A DNA stretch of 28,804 nt from CAYUKK01 sp964445305 (GCA_964445305.1 CAYUKK010000068.1:1-28804); one strand, 5' to 3'; positions 16,146 to 24,582 are shown, counted from the stretch's first letter. Notes: generated by a model not told the origin, from the letters alone. Translations and numbers: made by a program.

Positions 16146-17372
16146 CTAACGGGGGTCGGTCAGCCGGCCCATAAAAAGAATGCAGCCTGAGCTTTTTTCC
16201 TGAATGAAGAAGAGGAAGGGATGGTCAGCCCGGAAAATAACTGGCTTCTCCGGAATGTAGGCAGTGAGACCGATGAGCACTCCTGTGGCCCCAGCTGCCT
16301 CTGTCCCTTCCTCATTGACCTCGACAAAGGCTTGATGGATAACAGCCTGGATGAAGAGGTCCTGTCGGCCATCGATACCCGAAAAATCAGCCCGGTCAGA
16401 AAAGGCCCTGACCATGCCCATGGCCATCAAGACATCCTTGAGAGGATATCGAGTTTCCAGCTTGAATCGAGGTAAATAAACATCGACGCGGCGTTCCCGG
16501 AGCCGTGACTTCCACTTGTCCAGTTCCTCAAGGGATAAGTTGACCTCAAGCGGGGCCAAATCCTTCGCCCGCGGCAGGAGAATGACCATGGACAGGTCTT
16601 TACCCTCATAGAGCATCTCCAGAACCTGAAATTGCTCATCCTCGGCGTAAGAGAATTTAGCCTTTTCGCCGAGGAATCGCATCATCGGCACGTCCGCTTC
16701 CTGGCCATCCGGAAGATAGAACTTCTCTGGCTGAGTGGCCGTGGGGTCAAAGGGGAAAAGCCACAAACCCCGGAAATAAATAGCATTGGTCAGGACCAAA
16801 CGGGTGAGATAGTTCAAAAACCCGGGCGGGATAAGCTCTCTGATTTTCCCAGCCGTCTTTTCAGCCGTCCAATCGTTGATCTTTTTCCTCGCCTCCTCTC
16901 TCCGACCGACGAAATCGACGTTGGTCGCTCGGCCTTGATAGGAACGGGCAATCACTTCGAGATAACTCTGAAGGATGGGGAAATCCTGCTGAACCCAGAT
17001 GGCATTGGCGAGATGAAGCTCGGATTTTCGGCCGGGCTGATTGATCAGGTCTCTAATTCTGGCCATCCCCTCCCGTCTCTCCGATTCGCGGCGAGGCAAG
17101 CAAAGGACACGGACCATCTCCTCGGCTGTCTCGCCTCGCGCTCCCTCGAGCGCCATGGAAAGGGCAAAAGAAAGGCTGAGGGGCGAGAAAAAGTGATTTC
17201 CTTTCTCGCCTCTAACCTGGTGGTAAAGGGCAAGCCCGAAACGATTGCTGGCGTTAACGACCTCTTGCCTTATGTCCCCTTTGACCTTCTGTTCCTGGCT
17301 GGATATCAGACCAGACCAAGGAAGGAATGCCTGAAAAAGAATCGCCATCACGGGAAAAATTTTTTTAGCCAT
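16146..17372 (-). CDS. Secreted serpin (serine protease inhibitor)
   Basis: Encodes 408 residues including a cleavable-looking signal peptide (MAKKIFPVMAILFQAFLPWSG). The rest is a full-length serpin domain: NHFFSPLSLSFALSMALEGARGET, KINDWTAEKTAGKI, LVLTNAIYFRGLW and the C-terminal FRADHPFLFFI with FMGRLTDPR. The reactive-centre-loop hinge NEEGTEAAGATG (residues 353-364) has the small residues at P14-P9 (T357 to A362) required for loop insertion, so it should be an inhibitory serpin. Simple counting from P17 (E354) puts P1 at about T370 within LIGLTAYIP, though a 2-residue length difference near the loop end makes this uncertain. The target is probably an elastase- or subtilisin-like protease outside the cytoplasm. 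It lies 49 nt downstream of the outer-membrane protein gene and no promoter is visible between them. Confidence 0.95.
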   Translation of the reverse strand: MAKKIFPVMAILFQAFLPWSGLISSQEQKVKGDIRQEVVNASNRFGLALYHQVRGEKGNHFFSPLSLSFALSMALEGARGETAEEMVRVLCLPRRESERREGMARIRDLINQPGRKSELHLANAIWVQQDFPILQSYLEVIARSYQGRATNVDFVGRREEARKKINDWTAEKTAGKIRELIPPGFLNYLTRLVLTNAIYFRGLWLFPFDPTATQPEKFYLPDGQEADVPMMRFLGEKAKFSYAEDEQFQVLEMLYEGKDLSMVILLPRAKDLAPLEVNLSLEELDKWKSRLRERRVDVYLPRFKLETRYPLKDVLMAMGMVRAFSDRADFSGIDGRQDLFIQAVIHQAFVEVNEEGTEAAGATGVLIGLTAYIPEKPVIFRADHPFLFFIQEKSSGCILFMGRLTDPR

Positions 17373-17421
17373 TTTTTCTCGCTGTTCTGCTTTTAGCTTG
17401 CCCCTACGACCTCTGTTTCTC

Positions 17422-18636
17422 TCAATAGTAAAAAGTCACGCCGATTCCGACAATAAAGACATTGAGGTTGAACTTCTGTTTGATGGGCGGATAGACGTCC
17501 AGAGGAGATGTTATCTCTCTCTCCTTTCCCCACCCGTAGGCAGTGGCAAAATCGATACCCATCCGGCCCGAACGGATGCCAATTCCCCCGAGCAAGGTGA
17601 TTTTATCGACATCAATATTGGCAATACTCAACGACTCGAGCGGTGTGGCGCTCCGGTCAAAGCCGATGCCGGCTCGGAAAAAAAGCCCCTGGGGGAAGGA
17701 GTATTCGGCGCCAGCCCGGACGATAAGGATGTTCTTGAAGTTCATGGCTTCTTCAGTTCGCAGGTCACCCTGGTAAGGTATTCCCTTGATCGTCTTCTCG
17801 ACTTTCTCCAGAACTGACCATAGCGTGTACTGAGCGTCGACACTCAGGACCAAGCGCTCCCCAAGCCAGAAGGAAACTCCAGCCTCAACATCCCACGGCA
17901 ACCGAATGACCGTCTCCGAGTCGAACTTGAGCTCATACGGTCCGAAGGGCATCGCTGTGACACCCTCGAGCCTGATTTTGGCTGGGCCTCTCACGGTAAA
18001 GCCCATGCTTCCCTTGCCCGGGTTCCGGTAGAAAACCCCGGCACTGGCCGATAAGGCCGACCCTGTTTCTTCTGTTTTCATCAGACCCACTCCCGGTCTA
18101 TCTGTAGTCAGGTTGAACTTGGCCGTGTAAAAATTGAGGTTCATCCCCACCGAGAGGTTTTCGGTAATCTGATAGGCCAGTGTGGGAGTGATAGAAGAAA
18201 CTCCGAGGCTCGACTTGAAGGGAAACCCCAGGTCTTCTTTTTTCCAGTCGACCCCTGATCCCGCATAAGGAACATAAAAACCCAGACCCAGAATGAGCCT
18301 CGGACTGCTCTTGTAGCTTAGAAAAAACTGGGGCAAGGGGTTATCGTAGCGGCTCCGAATCGTCGTCCCCCAAGGCGGCGTATACTCAAAAGTCGGCCAG
18401 ATATAAAAACCGTTGATGGCCAAGCTCATCCGGCTTTCCTGGAAGACTAAACCGCCGGGGTTGTAGAAGATAGCACTCGGGTCATCAGCCAGACCAGCAA
18501 AAGCGCCCCCCAATCCGATGGCTCGACAGCCCAGAAGTGTGTTATTCCAGCCTCCCGCCCATAGGGAAAGGGGGACGAAAAATAAGAAAAAACTCAAGCC
18601 TGGAAAAACAAAGCACCTCGCTCTTTTTGTCTTCAT
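17422..18636 (-). CDS. OmpP1/FadL/TodX-family outer-membrane transport protein
   Basis: Encodes 404 residues. A signal peptide (MKTKRARCFVFPGLSFFLFFVPLSLWA) is followed by the characteristic FadL-family start of the mature protein, with GCRAIGLGGAFAGLADDPSA and IFYNPGGL. In FadL this N-terminal hatch plugs the barrel. Alternating beta-strand sequence continues to a C-terminal aromatic strand ending GVTFYY, the usual outer-membrane insertion signature. Family members carry hydrophobic compounds such as long-chain fatty acids or aromatics across the outer membrane. The substrate here is unknown. GGAGGAGG lies a few bases before the ATG, and a promoter with a perfect -35 lies at 18681-18709. It heads a probable two-gene unit with the serpin. 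Confidence 0.9.
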   Translation of the reverse strand: MKTKRARCFVFPGLSFFLFFVPLSLWAGGWNNTLLGCRAIGLGGAFAGLADDPSAIFYNPGGLVFQESRMSLAINGFYIWPTFEYTPPWGTTIRSRYDNPLPQFFLSYKSSPRLILGLGFYVPYAGSGVDWKKEDLGFPFKSSLGVSSITPTLAYQITENLSVGMNLNFYTAKFNLTTDRPGVGLMKTEETGSALSASAGVFYRNPGKGSMGFTVRGPAKIRLEGVTAMPFGPYELKFDSETVIRLPWDVEAGVSFWLGERLVLSVDAQYTLWSVLEKVEKTIKGIPYQGDLRTEEAMNFKNILIVRAGAEYSFPQGLFFRAGIGFDRSATPLESLSIANIDVDKITLLGGIGIRSGRMGIDFATAYGWGKEREITSPLDVYPPIKQKFNLNVFIVGIGVTFYY

Positions 18637-18680
18637 GCCGGCCTCCTCCCGTAACTCCGGACTCCCTCTAATTTGCTTAC

Positions 18681-18709
18681 CAAATAACGAAAATCGAAGC
18701 TCTTGTCAA
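18681..18709 (-). promoter_or_regulatory. Candidate promoter for the outer-membrane protein-serpin unit
   Basis: On the minus strand a perfect TTGACA (18709-18704) is followed after 17 nt by TATTTG (18686-18681, 3 of 6). The dispersed repeat begins within about 100 nt upstream of the -35 box. Confidence 0.45.
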
Positions 18710-18784
18710 CCCCGCTTCGGGCAAGTTCGCTCTTCTCTTGTTTAGCTCGAGAGACCATGCCGGATCAGGCTTCGACGGGCTTCC

Positions 18785-18978
18785 TCACCCAAACTCCTCG
18801 CCTGTTCCCCATCGCCTCAAACGGTCGGGTCAGCGTTTCGAGGCCCTATCGAAAGTTTGTTTTTGATATTGACCTCACCTACCCCTCCCAAGGACTTAGG
18901 AGGGGAACGATGGTCAGCGTCCCGTCAGGTCGGCTCCCGAACCCAGCCACCAGGCCTCGGGTGTCGGCCTATCGCCCT
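18785..18978 (-). repeat. Dispersed intergenic repeat, copy A (short form)
   Basis: The minus-strand sequence from about 18978 to 18785 aligns along its length, with substitutions, to plus-strand sequence at about 28395-28492 and 28595-28715. Shared blocks include GACGCTGACCAT followed by GTTCCCCTCC, then CTTTCGATAG, CGACCCGA and CGTTTGA. At the point where the other copy carries an insert of about 100 nt, this copy has only a compact hairpin (CCCCTCC at 18884-18890 and GGAGGGG at 18899-18905, with the loop between). It occupies most of the gap between the outer-membrane protein promoter and the 3' end of thiL. No coding sequence is credible here. Confidence 0.75.
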
Positions 18979-20015
18979 CATTTTGCCTGAGCACAAAGCT
19001 TTTCGCTGGATGGCAAGCTCCTATCGGCAAATTTGGGTCCCCTGGCAAAGTGCTGGTATCCCTTGGGCAAAAGAGGACTCCTCCTCCCCTTTTTATCCAT
19101 AATCCAGATCGACCTTGTCGATGTCATCCGACCGATCCAATGAAGCGGAAACCGCTTCTGAAGGTTAGCTAAGCTGGGGAGGTTTCGGGGAGAAACAGTA
19201 AAAAGGAGCTGGTAATCCTCGCCCCCATGAAGGGCTAACGCTAAGGGTCTTGTTTCGAAGACCCTGATCGCCTCGGAGAGCGGCAGTTTTTCGACATAGA
19301 CTTCAGCTCCGGTCTGGCTCTCCTCGCAGAGATGGGCAAGGTCAATGGACAGGCCATCGCTCGTATCGATCATCGACGTCGCCAGTCTGCGGCGCGCCAG
19401 GAGAGGCCCCAGGGAAAGGGGCGGCTTGGGGTCCAAAAAAGCTTGGATGAGAGCCTGGGCGCGGTCGTCTTTCTGCTTCCCCAACCCCCTCCTGAGCAGC
19501 CTGAGACCGGCGGCGGCATCCCCGAGTGAGCCGGAGACGAAAATCAAATCACCCGGCCTGGCGCCGCTTCTCTTGACAGCCCGCTTCCCCTCGCCCATTA
19601 CCGTCACCGAGATGACAACTTTCTTCGACGCTGAGATATCGCCCCCGACGAGGCATGTTCCACTCTCCTTGGCCGCGGCCTTAAAGCCCTGGAAGAATTT
19701 TTCCGCCCAGGACCGACCGAGGTCAGCCTTGAGCCCGAGCCCGAGAAGAGCGTAGCGGGGCGTCCCACCCATGGCCGCGATATCGCTCAAATTAACATAG
19801 AGAGCTTTTCGGCCCAGCTCATAAGGAGGGTGGAGCGCCGTGAGGAAGTGGATGCCCTCAATGAGCAAGTCGGTAGTGAGGAAAAGGCGGCTCGCCCGGC
19901 CCCGAACAAGAGCCGCGTCATCGCCGATCCCGAGGATAAGGCCTCTATCCGAATCAGCAAATTCTTTCTTCAGGGCTGCAATTATGTCTTTTTCACGAAG
20001 GGAACGAAGCTTCAT
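18978..20015 (-). CDS. thiL: Thiamine-monophosphate kinase
   Basis: Encodes 345 residues of the PurM/ThiL-type ATP-dependent kinase that makes thiamine diphosphate from thiamine monophosphate, the last step of cofactor synthesis. Visible motifs are GIGDDAA (29-35) and TTDLLIEGIHF (47-57) for metal and nucleotide binding, then NLSDIAAMGG, LVGGDIS, MIDTSDGLSIDL and HGGEDYQLLFT. The length is near the family norm; the last 20 residues form a basic tail without recognised motif. The ATG overlaps the lon stop by 4 nt (ATGA on the minus strand), which fixes the start and implies coupling to lon. Its 3' end reaches the edge of repeat copy A. Confidence 0.94.
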   Translation of the reverse strand: MKLRSLREKDIIAALKKEFADSDRGLILGIGDDAALVRGRASRLFLTTDLLIEGIHFLTALHPPYELGRKALYVNLSDIAAMGGTPRYALLGLGLKADLGRSWAEKFFQGFKAAAKESGTCLVGGDISASKKVVISVTVMGEGKRAVKRSGARPGDLIFVSGSLGDAAAGLRLLRRGLGKQKDDRAQALIQAFLDPKPPLSLGPLLARRRLATSMIDTSDGLSIDLAHLCEESQTGAEVYVEKLPLSEAIRVFETRPLALALHGGEDYQLLFTVSPRNLPSLANLQKRFPLHWIGRMTSTRSIWIMDKKGRRSPLLPKGYQHFARGPKFADRSLPSSEKLCAQAK

Positions 20016-22429
20016 GCCTGAGCTCTCTCGTCCGCCCCCTCCCCAGGAGGACTGACCAGAGCATGAGCAAAGACGTGCTTAATTTCCTCAACAAAGATGA
20101 ATTCGATCTCGTTCTTGACCTTGCGCGGGATATCGATAAGGTCTTTCTTGTTCGGGGCGGGGAGGATGATCCGGCGAACCCCGGCTCGCTGAGCAGCTAG
20201 GACTTTCTCTTTCACTCCGCCGATGGGAAGGACGTTGCCCCGGAGCGTGATCTCGCCAGTCATAGCCACATCCCGCCTCACTTTCTTGTTGGTGCAAACG
20301 GAAACCAAGGCCGTAGCGATGGTGATCCCCGCCGAGGGCCCGTCTTTGGGGATGGCTCCCTCGGGGATGTGGATGTGGAAATCATTCTCGGTAAAGAGAT
20401 TGGGGTCGATTCCGAATTCCTCCGCGTGGGCTCGGGCATAGCTCAGGGCGGCCTGCGCGGATTCCTTCATGACGTCCCCGAGTGAGCCGGTCAGGGAGAG
20501 ATTGCCCTTGCCCTTCATCTTCGTTACTTCAACGAAAAGAATTTCTCCGCCCGTCTCCGTCCAAGCTAATCCGGTGGCCACTCCCACCTGGTCCTTCTGC
20601 ATGAGCTGGTCCTTGAAAATGCGGGGTGGACCGAGGTAGCTCTCGATATTCTGGGACGTAATACGATAGGTACGCTTCTTGCCCTCAGCCACCTTTCTCG
20701 CCACCTTCCGGCAGATGGAGGCGATTTCCCTCTCCAGATTCCTCACCCCCGCCTCTCGGGTGTAGAGAGAAATGATTTTGCGGATCGCGCCCTCTGTAAA
20801 AAGGAGGAATTTCGGGTCGAGCGCATGCTCCTTGACCTGCTTGGGGACGAGGTGCCGGAGGGCAATCTGGAGCTTTTCCTCCTCTGTGTAGCCCGGGAGG
20901 TTGATGACCTCCATCCGGTCACGGAACGCGGGCTGGATAGGCTCAAGGAGGTTGGCCGTGGTGATGAACATCACCCGGGAGAGGTCAAAGGGAACACCGA
21001 GGTAGTGGTCGCGGAAAGAGTTGTTCTGTTCGGGGTCGAGGACTTCAAGAAGGGCGGAGGAAGGGTCGCCCCGAAAATCCGCGCCAATCTTGTCCACTTC
21101 GTCCATCATGAAAACAGGGTTGTTCGACCCCGCCCGCCGGATTCCCTGGATGATGCGGCCTGGCATCGCTCCAACATAGGTGCGCCGGTGTCCCCGGATT
21201 TCCGCTTCATCCCGAACGCCGCCCAGAGAAATGCGGATGAACTTCCTCCCCAGAGCCCGGGCAATAGAACGACCGAGGGAAGTCTTTCCCACTCCCGGCG
21301 GTCCGACAAAGCAGAGGATGGGCCCCTTGATTTTCTTGGAAAGCGACCTCACCGCCAGGTACTCGAGGATTCGCTCCTTGACTTTTTCCAGGCCATAATG
21401 GTCTTCGTCCAGGATCTTCTTGGCTTTGCGGAGGTCAAGGTTATCGACGGTGCTCTTGTTCCAGGGGAGGGAGAACATCCAGTCGAGGTAGTTGCGCACG
21501 ACAGCTGTCTCGGCAGATTCAGGGTGCATCTGGGAAAGTCGGTTTATCTGCTTCTCGAGCTCCTCGCGCACTTCCTCCGAGACTTTGAGCTTGGCCAGCT
21601 TTTCCTGGTAACCTTTGATTTCCTCCTGGAGCTCGCTTCCTTCCCCGAGTTCTTTCTGGATAGCTTTGAGCTGTTGCCGTAAAAAGTACTGCCGCTGGAG
21701 CTTGTCCAATTCTCCCTTGGCCTCGGTGCTAATCCGGGACTGCATATCCAGAAGCTCGAGTTCTCTCGTCAGGAGTTCAAAGACTTTTCGCAACCGCAGA
21801 GCTGGCTCGATGGTCTCCAAGATTTTTTGAGCTTCCTCAACTTTTAGGTCGAGGTTGGCGGCGGTCAAATCGGCCAAACGACCCATTTCCTCGACATTGG
21901 CGGCGATGATGAGGACTTCGGGCGGGATGTTTTTCCCGAGGGAAGTAGCCTTCTCCAGTCCGCTTCGGACGTTGCGGACAAGGGCCTCGCTTTCGATGGT
22001 CCTCTCCTTCGGCTCCGGCTCATGGATAACCGTGATTTGAGCCTGGATAAAGGGTTGGTCTTCCTCAAAAGATTCGACCTTGGCCCTGATCAACCCCTGG
22101 GCGAGGATTCTCACGCGGCCGTCGGGCAGCTTGAGCATACGCATGATCAGGGCGACGGTGCCAACGTCATAAACATCCTCCCGTTTGGGGTCCTCGACCT
22201 CCATGTCCTTCTGGGTCAAAAGGAGAATCATCCGATGGGTGGCCAGAGAGTGGTCAATGGCATTCTTGGATTTTTCGCGGCCGACAAAAAGAGGAGCAAT
22301 CATGTAGGGAAAAACGACGATGTCGCGAAGCAAAAGAACGGGGAGCTTGGGGGGAATCTGAAGCTTCTGATCCCGCTCCTCGATGAGATCCTCGAGTCCT
22401 TCCCCGTTCCGGCTATCCTTTTCGGCCAT
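20012..22429 (-). CDS. lon: ATP-dependent Lon protease
   Basis: Encodes 805 residues, typical of bacterial LonA. It is a cytoplasmic AAA+ protease that unfolds and degrades damaged and regulatory proteins. The N-terminal substrate-recognition domain starts at LPVLLLRDIVVFPYM. The AAA+ module has Walker A GPPGVGKT at residues 376-383, Walker B (PVFMMDEVDKIG) and sensor motifs. The peptidase domain has the Ser/Lys dyad: S699 in DGPSAGIT and K742 in GGVKEKVLAA. All are intact. The ATG is 17 nt inside the end of hsp20, and GAGGAGG (22436-22442) sits at normal spacing upstream, so this start is well supported. thiL follows with a 4-nt overlap. Confidence 0.97.
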   Translation of the reverse strand: MAEKDSRNGEGLEDLIEERDQKLQIPPKLPVLLLRDIVVFPYMIAPLFVGREKSKNAIDHSLATHRMILLLTQKDMEVEDPKREDVYDVGTVALIMRMLKLPDGRVRILAQGLIRAKVESFEEDQPFIQAQITVIHEPEPKERTIESEALVRNVRSGLEKATSLGKNIPPEVLIIAANVEEMGRLADLTAANLDLKVEEAQKILETIEPALRLRKVFELLTRELELLDMQSRISTEAKGELDKLQRQYFLRQQLKAIQKELGEGSELQEEIKGYQEKLAKLKVSEEVREELEKQINRLSQMHPESAETAVVRNYLDWMFSLPWNKSTVDNLDLRKAKKILDEDHYGLEKVKERILEYLAVRSLSKKIKGPILCFVGPPGVGKTSLGRSIARALGRKFIRISLGGVRDEAEIRGHRRTYVGAMPGRIIQGIRRAGSNNPVFMMDEVDKIGADFRGDPSSALLEVLDPEQNNSFRDHYLGVPFDLSRVMFITTANLLEPIQPAFRDRMEVINLPGYTEEEKLQIALRHLVPKQVKEHALDPKFLLFTEGAIRKIISLYTREAGVRNLEREIASICRKVARKVAEGKKRTYRITSQNIESYLGPPRIFKDQLMQKDQVGVATGLAWTETGGEILFVEVTKMKGKGNLSLTGSLGDVMKESAQAALSYARAHAEEFGIDPNLFTENDFHIHIPEGAIPKDGPSAGITIATALVSVCTNKKVRRDVAMTGEITLRGNVLPIGGVKEKVLAAQRAGVRRIILPAPNKKDLIDIPRKVKNEIEFIFVEEIKHVFAHALVSPPGEGADERAQA

Positions 22430-22847
22430 CCTTGTCCTCCTCGACCAAGTACTTCTTGAGGCAGAGCTTCAACACGCCGTTGGAGAGAAAAGCCCTCGCC
22501 TTGTCCGGAACGACCGTGCCGGGCAGAGTGATGAGCCGGCGGAAAGTGCCAAACTCCCGCTCCAACCGGAGAAACTTTATCCTCTTCGAAGAGAAAGTCT
22601 CCTTTTTCCGGCCCTTGATCTCTACCCGGTTGCTCTGCACCGTAATCTCGACTTCAGAGGCCGAGACGCCAGGAATTTCCGCTTCGACGAAAATCTCCTC
22701 TCCCCTCTCGTAAATGTCGACTCGGGGAATCCAGTGCAGGTCCCAGGCCGCCGCGTAGCCCAATCTGACGACTTTCCGGCTCCTGATCCGGCTGACCTCA
22801 GCGTCGACCCGGATAACCTTGGAAATAGGCTTGATCCGCTTGACCAT
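22413..22847 (-). CDS. Small heat-shock protein, Hsp20/alpha-crystallin family
   Basis: Encodes 144 residues. An alpha-crystallin domain runs from about residue 38 (WIPRVDIYERGEEIFVEAEI) to about 132, with PGVSASEVEI, REFGTFRRLITLP and the conserved AxxxNGVL-type motif as AFLSNGVLKLCL. The N-terminal arm is short and basic. These oligomeric ATP-independent chaperones hold unfolding proteins. Being cotranscribed with lon, with a 17-nt overlap, links holding and degradation of damaged proteins. It starts 12 nt after the nrdR stop. No good Shine-Dalgarno sequence is visible, so translation may rely on coupling to nrdR. No CIRCE element is seen upstream. Confidence 0.93.
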   Translation of the reverse strand: MVKRIKPISKVIRVDAEVSRIRSRKVVRLGYAAAWDLHWIPRVDIYERGEEIFVEAEIPGVSASEVEITVQSNRVEIKGRKKETFSSKRIKFLRLEREFGTFRRLITLPGTVVPDKARAFLSNGVLKLCLKKYLVEEDKDGRKG

Positions 22848-22859
22848 GGGGGAAGAATG

Positions 22860-23315
22860 CTATTTTTCCTTGAGCAAACTCTCCAGCTCTTGCTTAAACT
22901 CCAGCACATCCTTGAACTCTCGGTAAACGGAGGCGAACCGAACATAGGCGACTTTGTCCAGCGCTTTGAGTCTGTCCATGACATACGAGCCGATCTCGGA
23001 CGCTTTGATTTCCTTGTCCGGCTTTTCCTGCACTTTGTTCTCAACCTCCTCGACGATCTCCTCCAGCTTGCGCACCGGGATTGGCCTCTTCTCACACGCC
23101 TTGAGCAAACCGCGCAAGAGTTTCTGGCCATCGAACGGCTGCCGGCTGCCATCCTTCTTGATCACCATGTAGGGAATTTCCTCGATCCTCTCGTAAGTCG
23201 TGAACCGCTTCTTGCAGGCCATGCACTCCCGTCGCCGCCGGATGGACAGCCCTTTCTTGCTCTCTCGGGAATCAATAACCTTGCTTTCGGGATGATTACA
23301 AAAGGGGCATTTCAT
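22860..23315 (-). CDS. nrdR: Transcriptional repressor NrdR
   Basis: Encodes 151 residues, the normal NrdR length. NrdR senses ATP/dATP and represses ribonucleotide reductase genes by binding NrdR boxes. It begins MKCPFCNHPESKVIDSRES, the family signature, with zinc-ribbon cysteines C3, C6, C31 and C34. The linker is basic (SIRRRRECMACKKRFTTYER) and is followed by the ATP-cone domain (about 49-139). The reading frame is open to an ATG at 23372, but the start at 23315 is preferred because it gives the conserved N-terminus and overlaps the upstream stop as ATGA (23312-23315). No ribonucleotide reductase gene or clear NrdR box is in the window. Confidence 0.97.
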   Translation of the reverse strand: MKCPFCNHPESKVIDSRESKKGLSIRRRRECMACKKRFTTYERIEEIPYMVIKKDGSRQPFDGQKLLRGLLKACEKRPIPVRKLEEIVEEVENKVQEKPDKEIKASEIGSYVMDRLKALDKVAYVRFASVYREFKDVLEFKQELESLLKEK

Positions 23316-24340
23316 TGGCTTCTCTGCTCTCCCAATTTCCTCAGCTGGATGAGCGTTAACCCATCTTTCCATAATATAGCATATCCCAGGACCGCTGTCA
23401 CCACGACCTGGAGGGCATGGACAACGATGGTCGCCCCGACAGCCAGGTTAGAATCGACGCCGTAAAGGGCCGTTAAGGCCAAACGGGAAAAGTAATGGAA
23501 TCCGCCAACCATCCCGGGCGTGGGGATGGAAGCTCCGACCATGGTCAGGAAAACATAGGGAAAAAGATGCAAGAAAGCTATTTCGATACGGAAGGCCAGG
23601 AAAAAAACCCAATAATAGAAGATGATTCCCAGCCAAACAACAAAGGATAAAAGCACGTAAAGAAAGAAAATCCGGAGCGAGGGAAAGAGGCTTAGCCCTT
23701 CGATGAAATCCTCGATGAGAACGAGGACACGCTGGGCAAATTTTTGGGGAAAAGGCCTTAGAAGAAAGGATAAGACAGCCATGGTCCGGGAGCGAAAAAA
23801 AATCAGGCAAAGGACAATGAAAAGCAGCGCCAGAGCAAACCCCAGGCTCAATACGCCGTAAAAGTAGAGATTAGATTTTGATTCTGAGGTTACGGATAAC
23901 GGGTTCTTTATCCAGGGCCGGAGAACGAGGAAAAAACCGAGAAGAAAACAATTGGTGAAAATGTCGACAATGCGCTCGACGAGGATCGTCCCCAGGGTAA
24001 AGCCCTTGCGGATCCTCTCTTTTTGAGCAAGGTAGAGAGGCCGAACCAACTCGCCGACCCGGCCGGGAAAAACAAAATTAACCGCAAACCCGACCGTCGT
24101 CGCCCGAACGAGGCTGGAAAAAGGAATGTCTTTCTTCTCGCCCACGAGCTGCAAACGCCATCGCCAAGAGCGGGTGACAAGATGGAGAGGCACGAGGATG
24201 AGGCTCAAAATGAAGATGGGCAAGTTGACATCGCCTAAGTGGCGAAGAACTTCTTTCCAACTGACGCTGCGGAAAAAAAAGTACAGAAAAACAGCCGTAA
24301 GGAGCAGGATGAGGGAAAGCCGGAACCAGGTTTTTTTCAT
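23312..24340 (-). CDS. Flippase-like / lysylphosphatidylglycerol synthase TM-region (UPF0104) membrane protein
   Basis: Encodes 342 residues with about eight predicted membrane helices. It matches the LPG_synthase_TM/UPF0104 (YbhN, AglD-like) family by layout and motifs: an N-terminal helix, PLHLVTRSWRWRLQL, ATTVGFAVNFVFPGRVGELVRPL, ERIVDIF, and late in the protein PTPGMVGGFHYF. Members are thought to move or modify lipid-linked substrates; MprF has this domain as its flippase half. The catalytic aminoacyl-transfer domain of MprF is absent, so a synthase role is unlikely. It is the first gene of the minus-strand operon. Its stop overlaps nrdR by 4 nt. No Shine-Dalgarno sequence is visible before the ATG and the predicted leader is very short. 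Confidence 0.88.
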   Translation of the reverse strand: MKKTWFRLSLILLLTAVFLYFFFRSVSWKEVLRHLGDVNLPIFILSLILVPLHLVTRSWRWRLQLVGEKKDIPFSSLVRATTVGFAVNFVFPGRVGELVRPLYLAQKERIRKGFTLGTILVERIVDIFTNCFLLGFFLVLRPWIKNPLSVTSESKSNLYFYGVLSLGFALALLFIVLCLIFFRSRTMAVLSFLLRPFPQKFAQRVLVLIEDFIEGLSLFPSLRIFFLYVLLSFVVWLGIIFYYWVFFLAFRIEIAFLHLFPYVFLTMVGASIPTPGMVGGFHYFSRLALTALYGVDSNLAVGATIVVHALQVVVTAVLGYAILWKDGLTLIQLRKLGEQRSQ

Positions 24341-24352
24341 AATGGGCCGTCC

Positions 24353-24382
24353 ATGTTATCAGGGAATCCTGCCGCCTGTCAA
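24353..24382 (-). promoter_or_regulatory. Promoter for the flippase-nrdR-hsp20-lon-thiL operon
   Basis: On the minus strand a perfect TTGACA (24382-24377) is followed by TAACAT after 18 nt (24358-24353), or by GATAAC after 16 nt. The start point would be about 6 nt before the ATG at 24340, so the message may be nearly leaderless. Confidence 0.5.
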
Positions 24383-24400
24383 CGAACCCCGCTGGCTGTG

Positions 24401-24429
24401 TTGAAAAAGGCACCAAAATCGATTATCAT
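24401..24429 (+). promoter_or_regulatory. Promoter for tRNA-Gln
   Basis: TTGAAA (24401-24406, 5 of 6) and TATCAT (24424-24429, 5 of 6) are exactly 17 nt apart. Transcription would start near 24436, five bases before the mature tRNA. It is divergent from the operon promoter at 24353-24382, with 18 nt between the two -35 boxes. Confidence 0.65.
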
Positions 24430-24440
24430 GGAAGGGCGGC

Positions 24441-24514
24441 TGGGAAGTCGTCCAATGGCAGGACACATGACTCTGGATCATGGAATCTAGGTTCGAATCC
24501 TGGCTTCCCAGCCA
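24441..24514 (+). tRNA. tRNA-Gln (anticodon CTG)
   Basis: A complete cloverleaf can be folded by eye. The acceptor stem is TGGGAAG with CTTCCCA. The D arm is GTCC/GGAC around a GG-containing loop. The anticodon stem is CATGA/TCATG with loop CTCTGGA, giving anticodon CTG at 24473-24475. The T arm is CTAGG/CCTGG with loop TTCGAAT. The discriminator is G and CCA is encoded (24512-24514). The U1-A72 pair is typical of bacterial tRNA-Gln and reads CAG codons. Confidence 0.95.
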
Positions 24515-24582
24515 CCCTCTGTTTGCTCCTTTCCTTCCTCAGCCGCGGCCAGGAAGCAAAGAGAAAACCCCATCTCACCGCA

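Noticed and set aside
18703..18990. Short plus-strand open frame between the outer-membrane protein gene and thiL
   Set aside because: It lies in repeat copy A, lacks a ribosome binding site and overlaps the opposing promoter; it is not kept intact in copy B.
23316..23372. A 19-residue N-terminal extension of NrdR
   Set aside because: The family begins MKCPFC, and the ATGA overlap with the upstream stop fixes the start at 23315.
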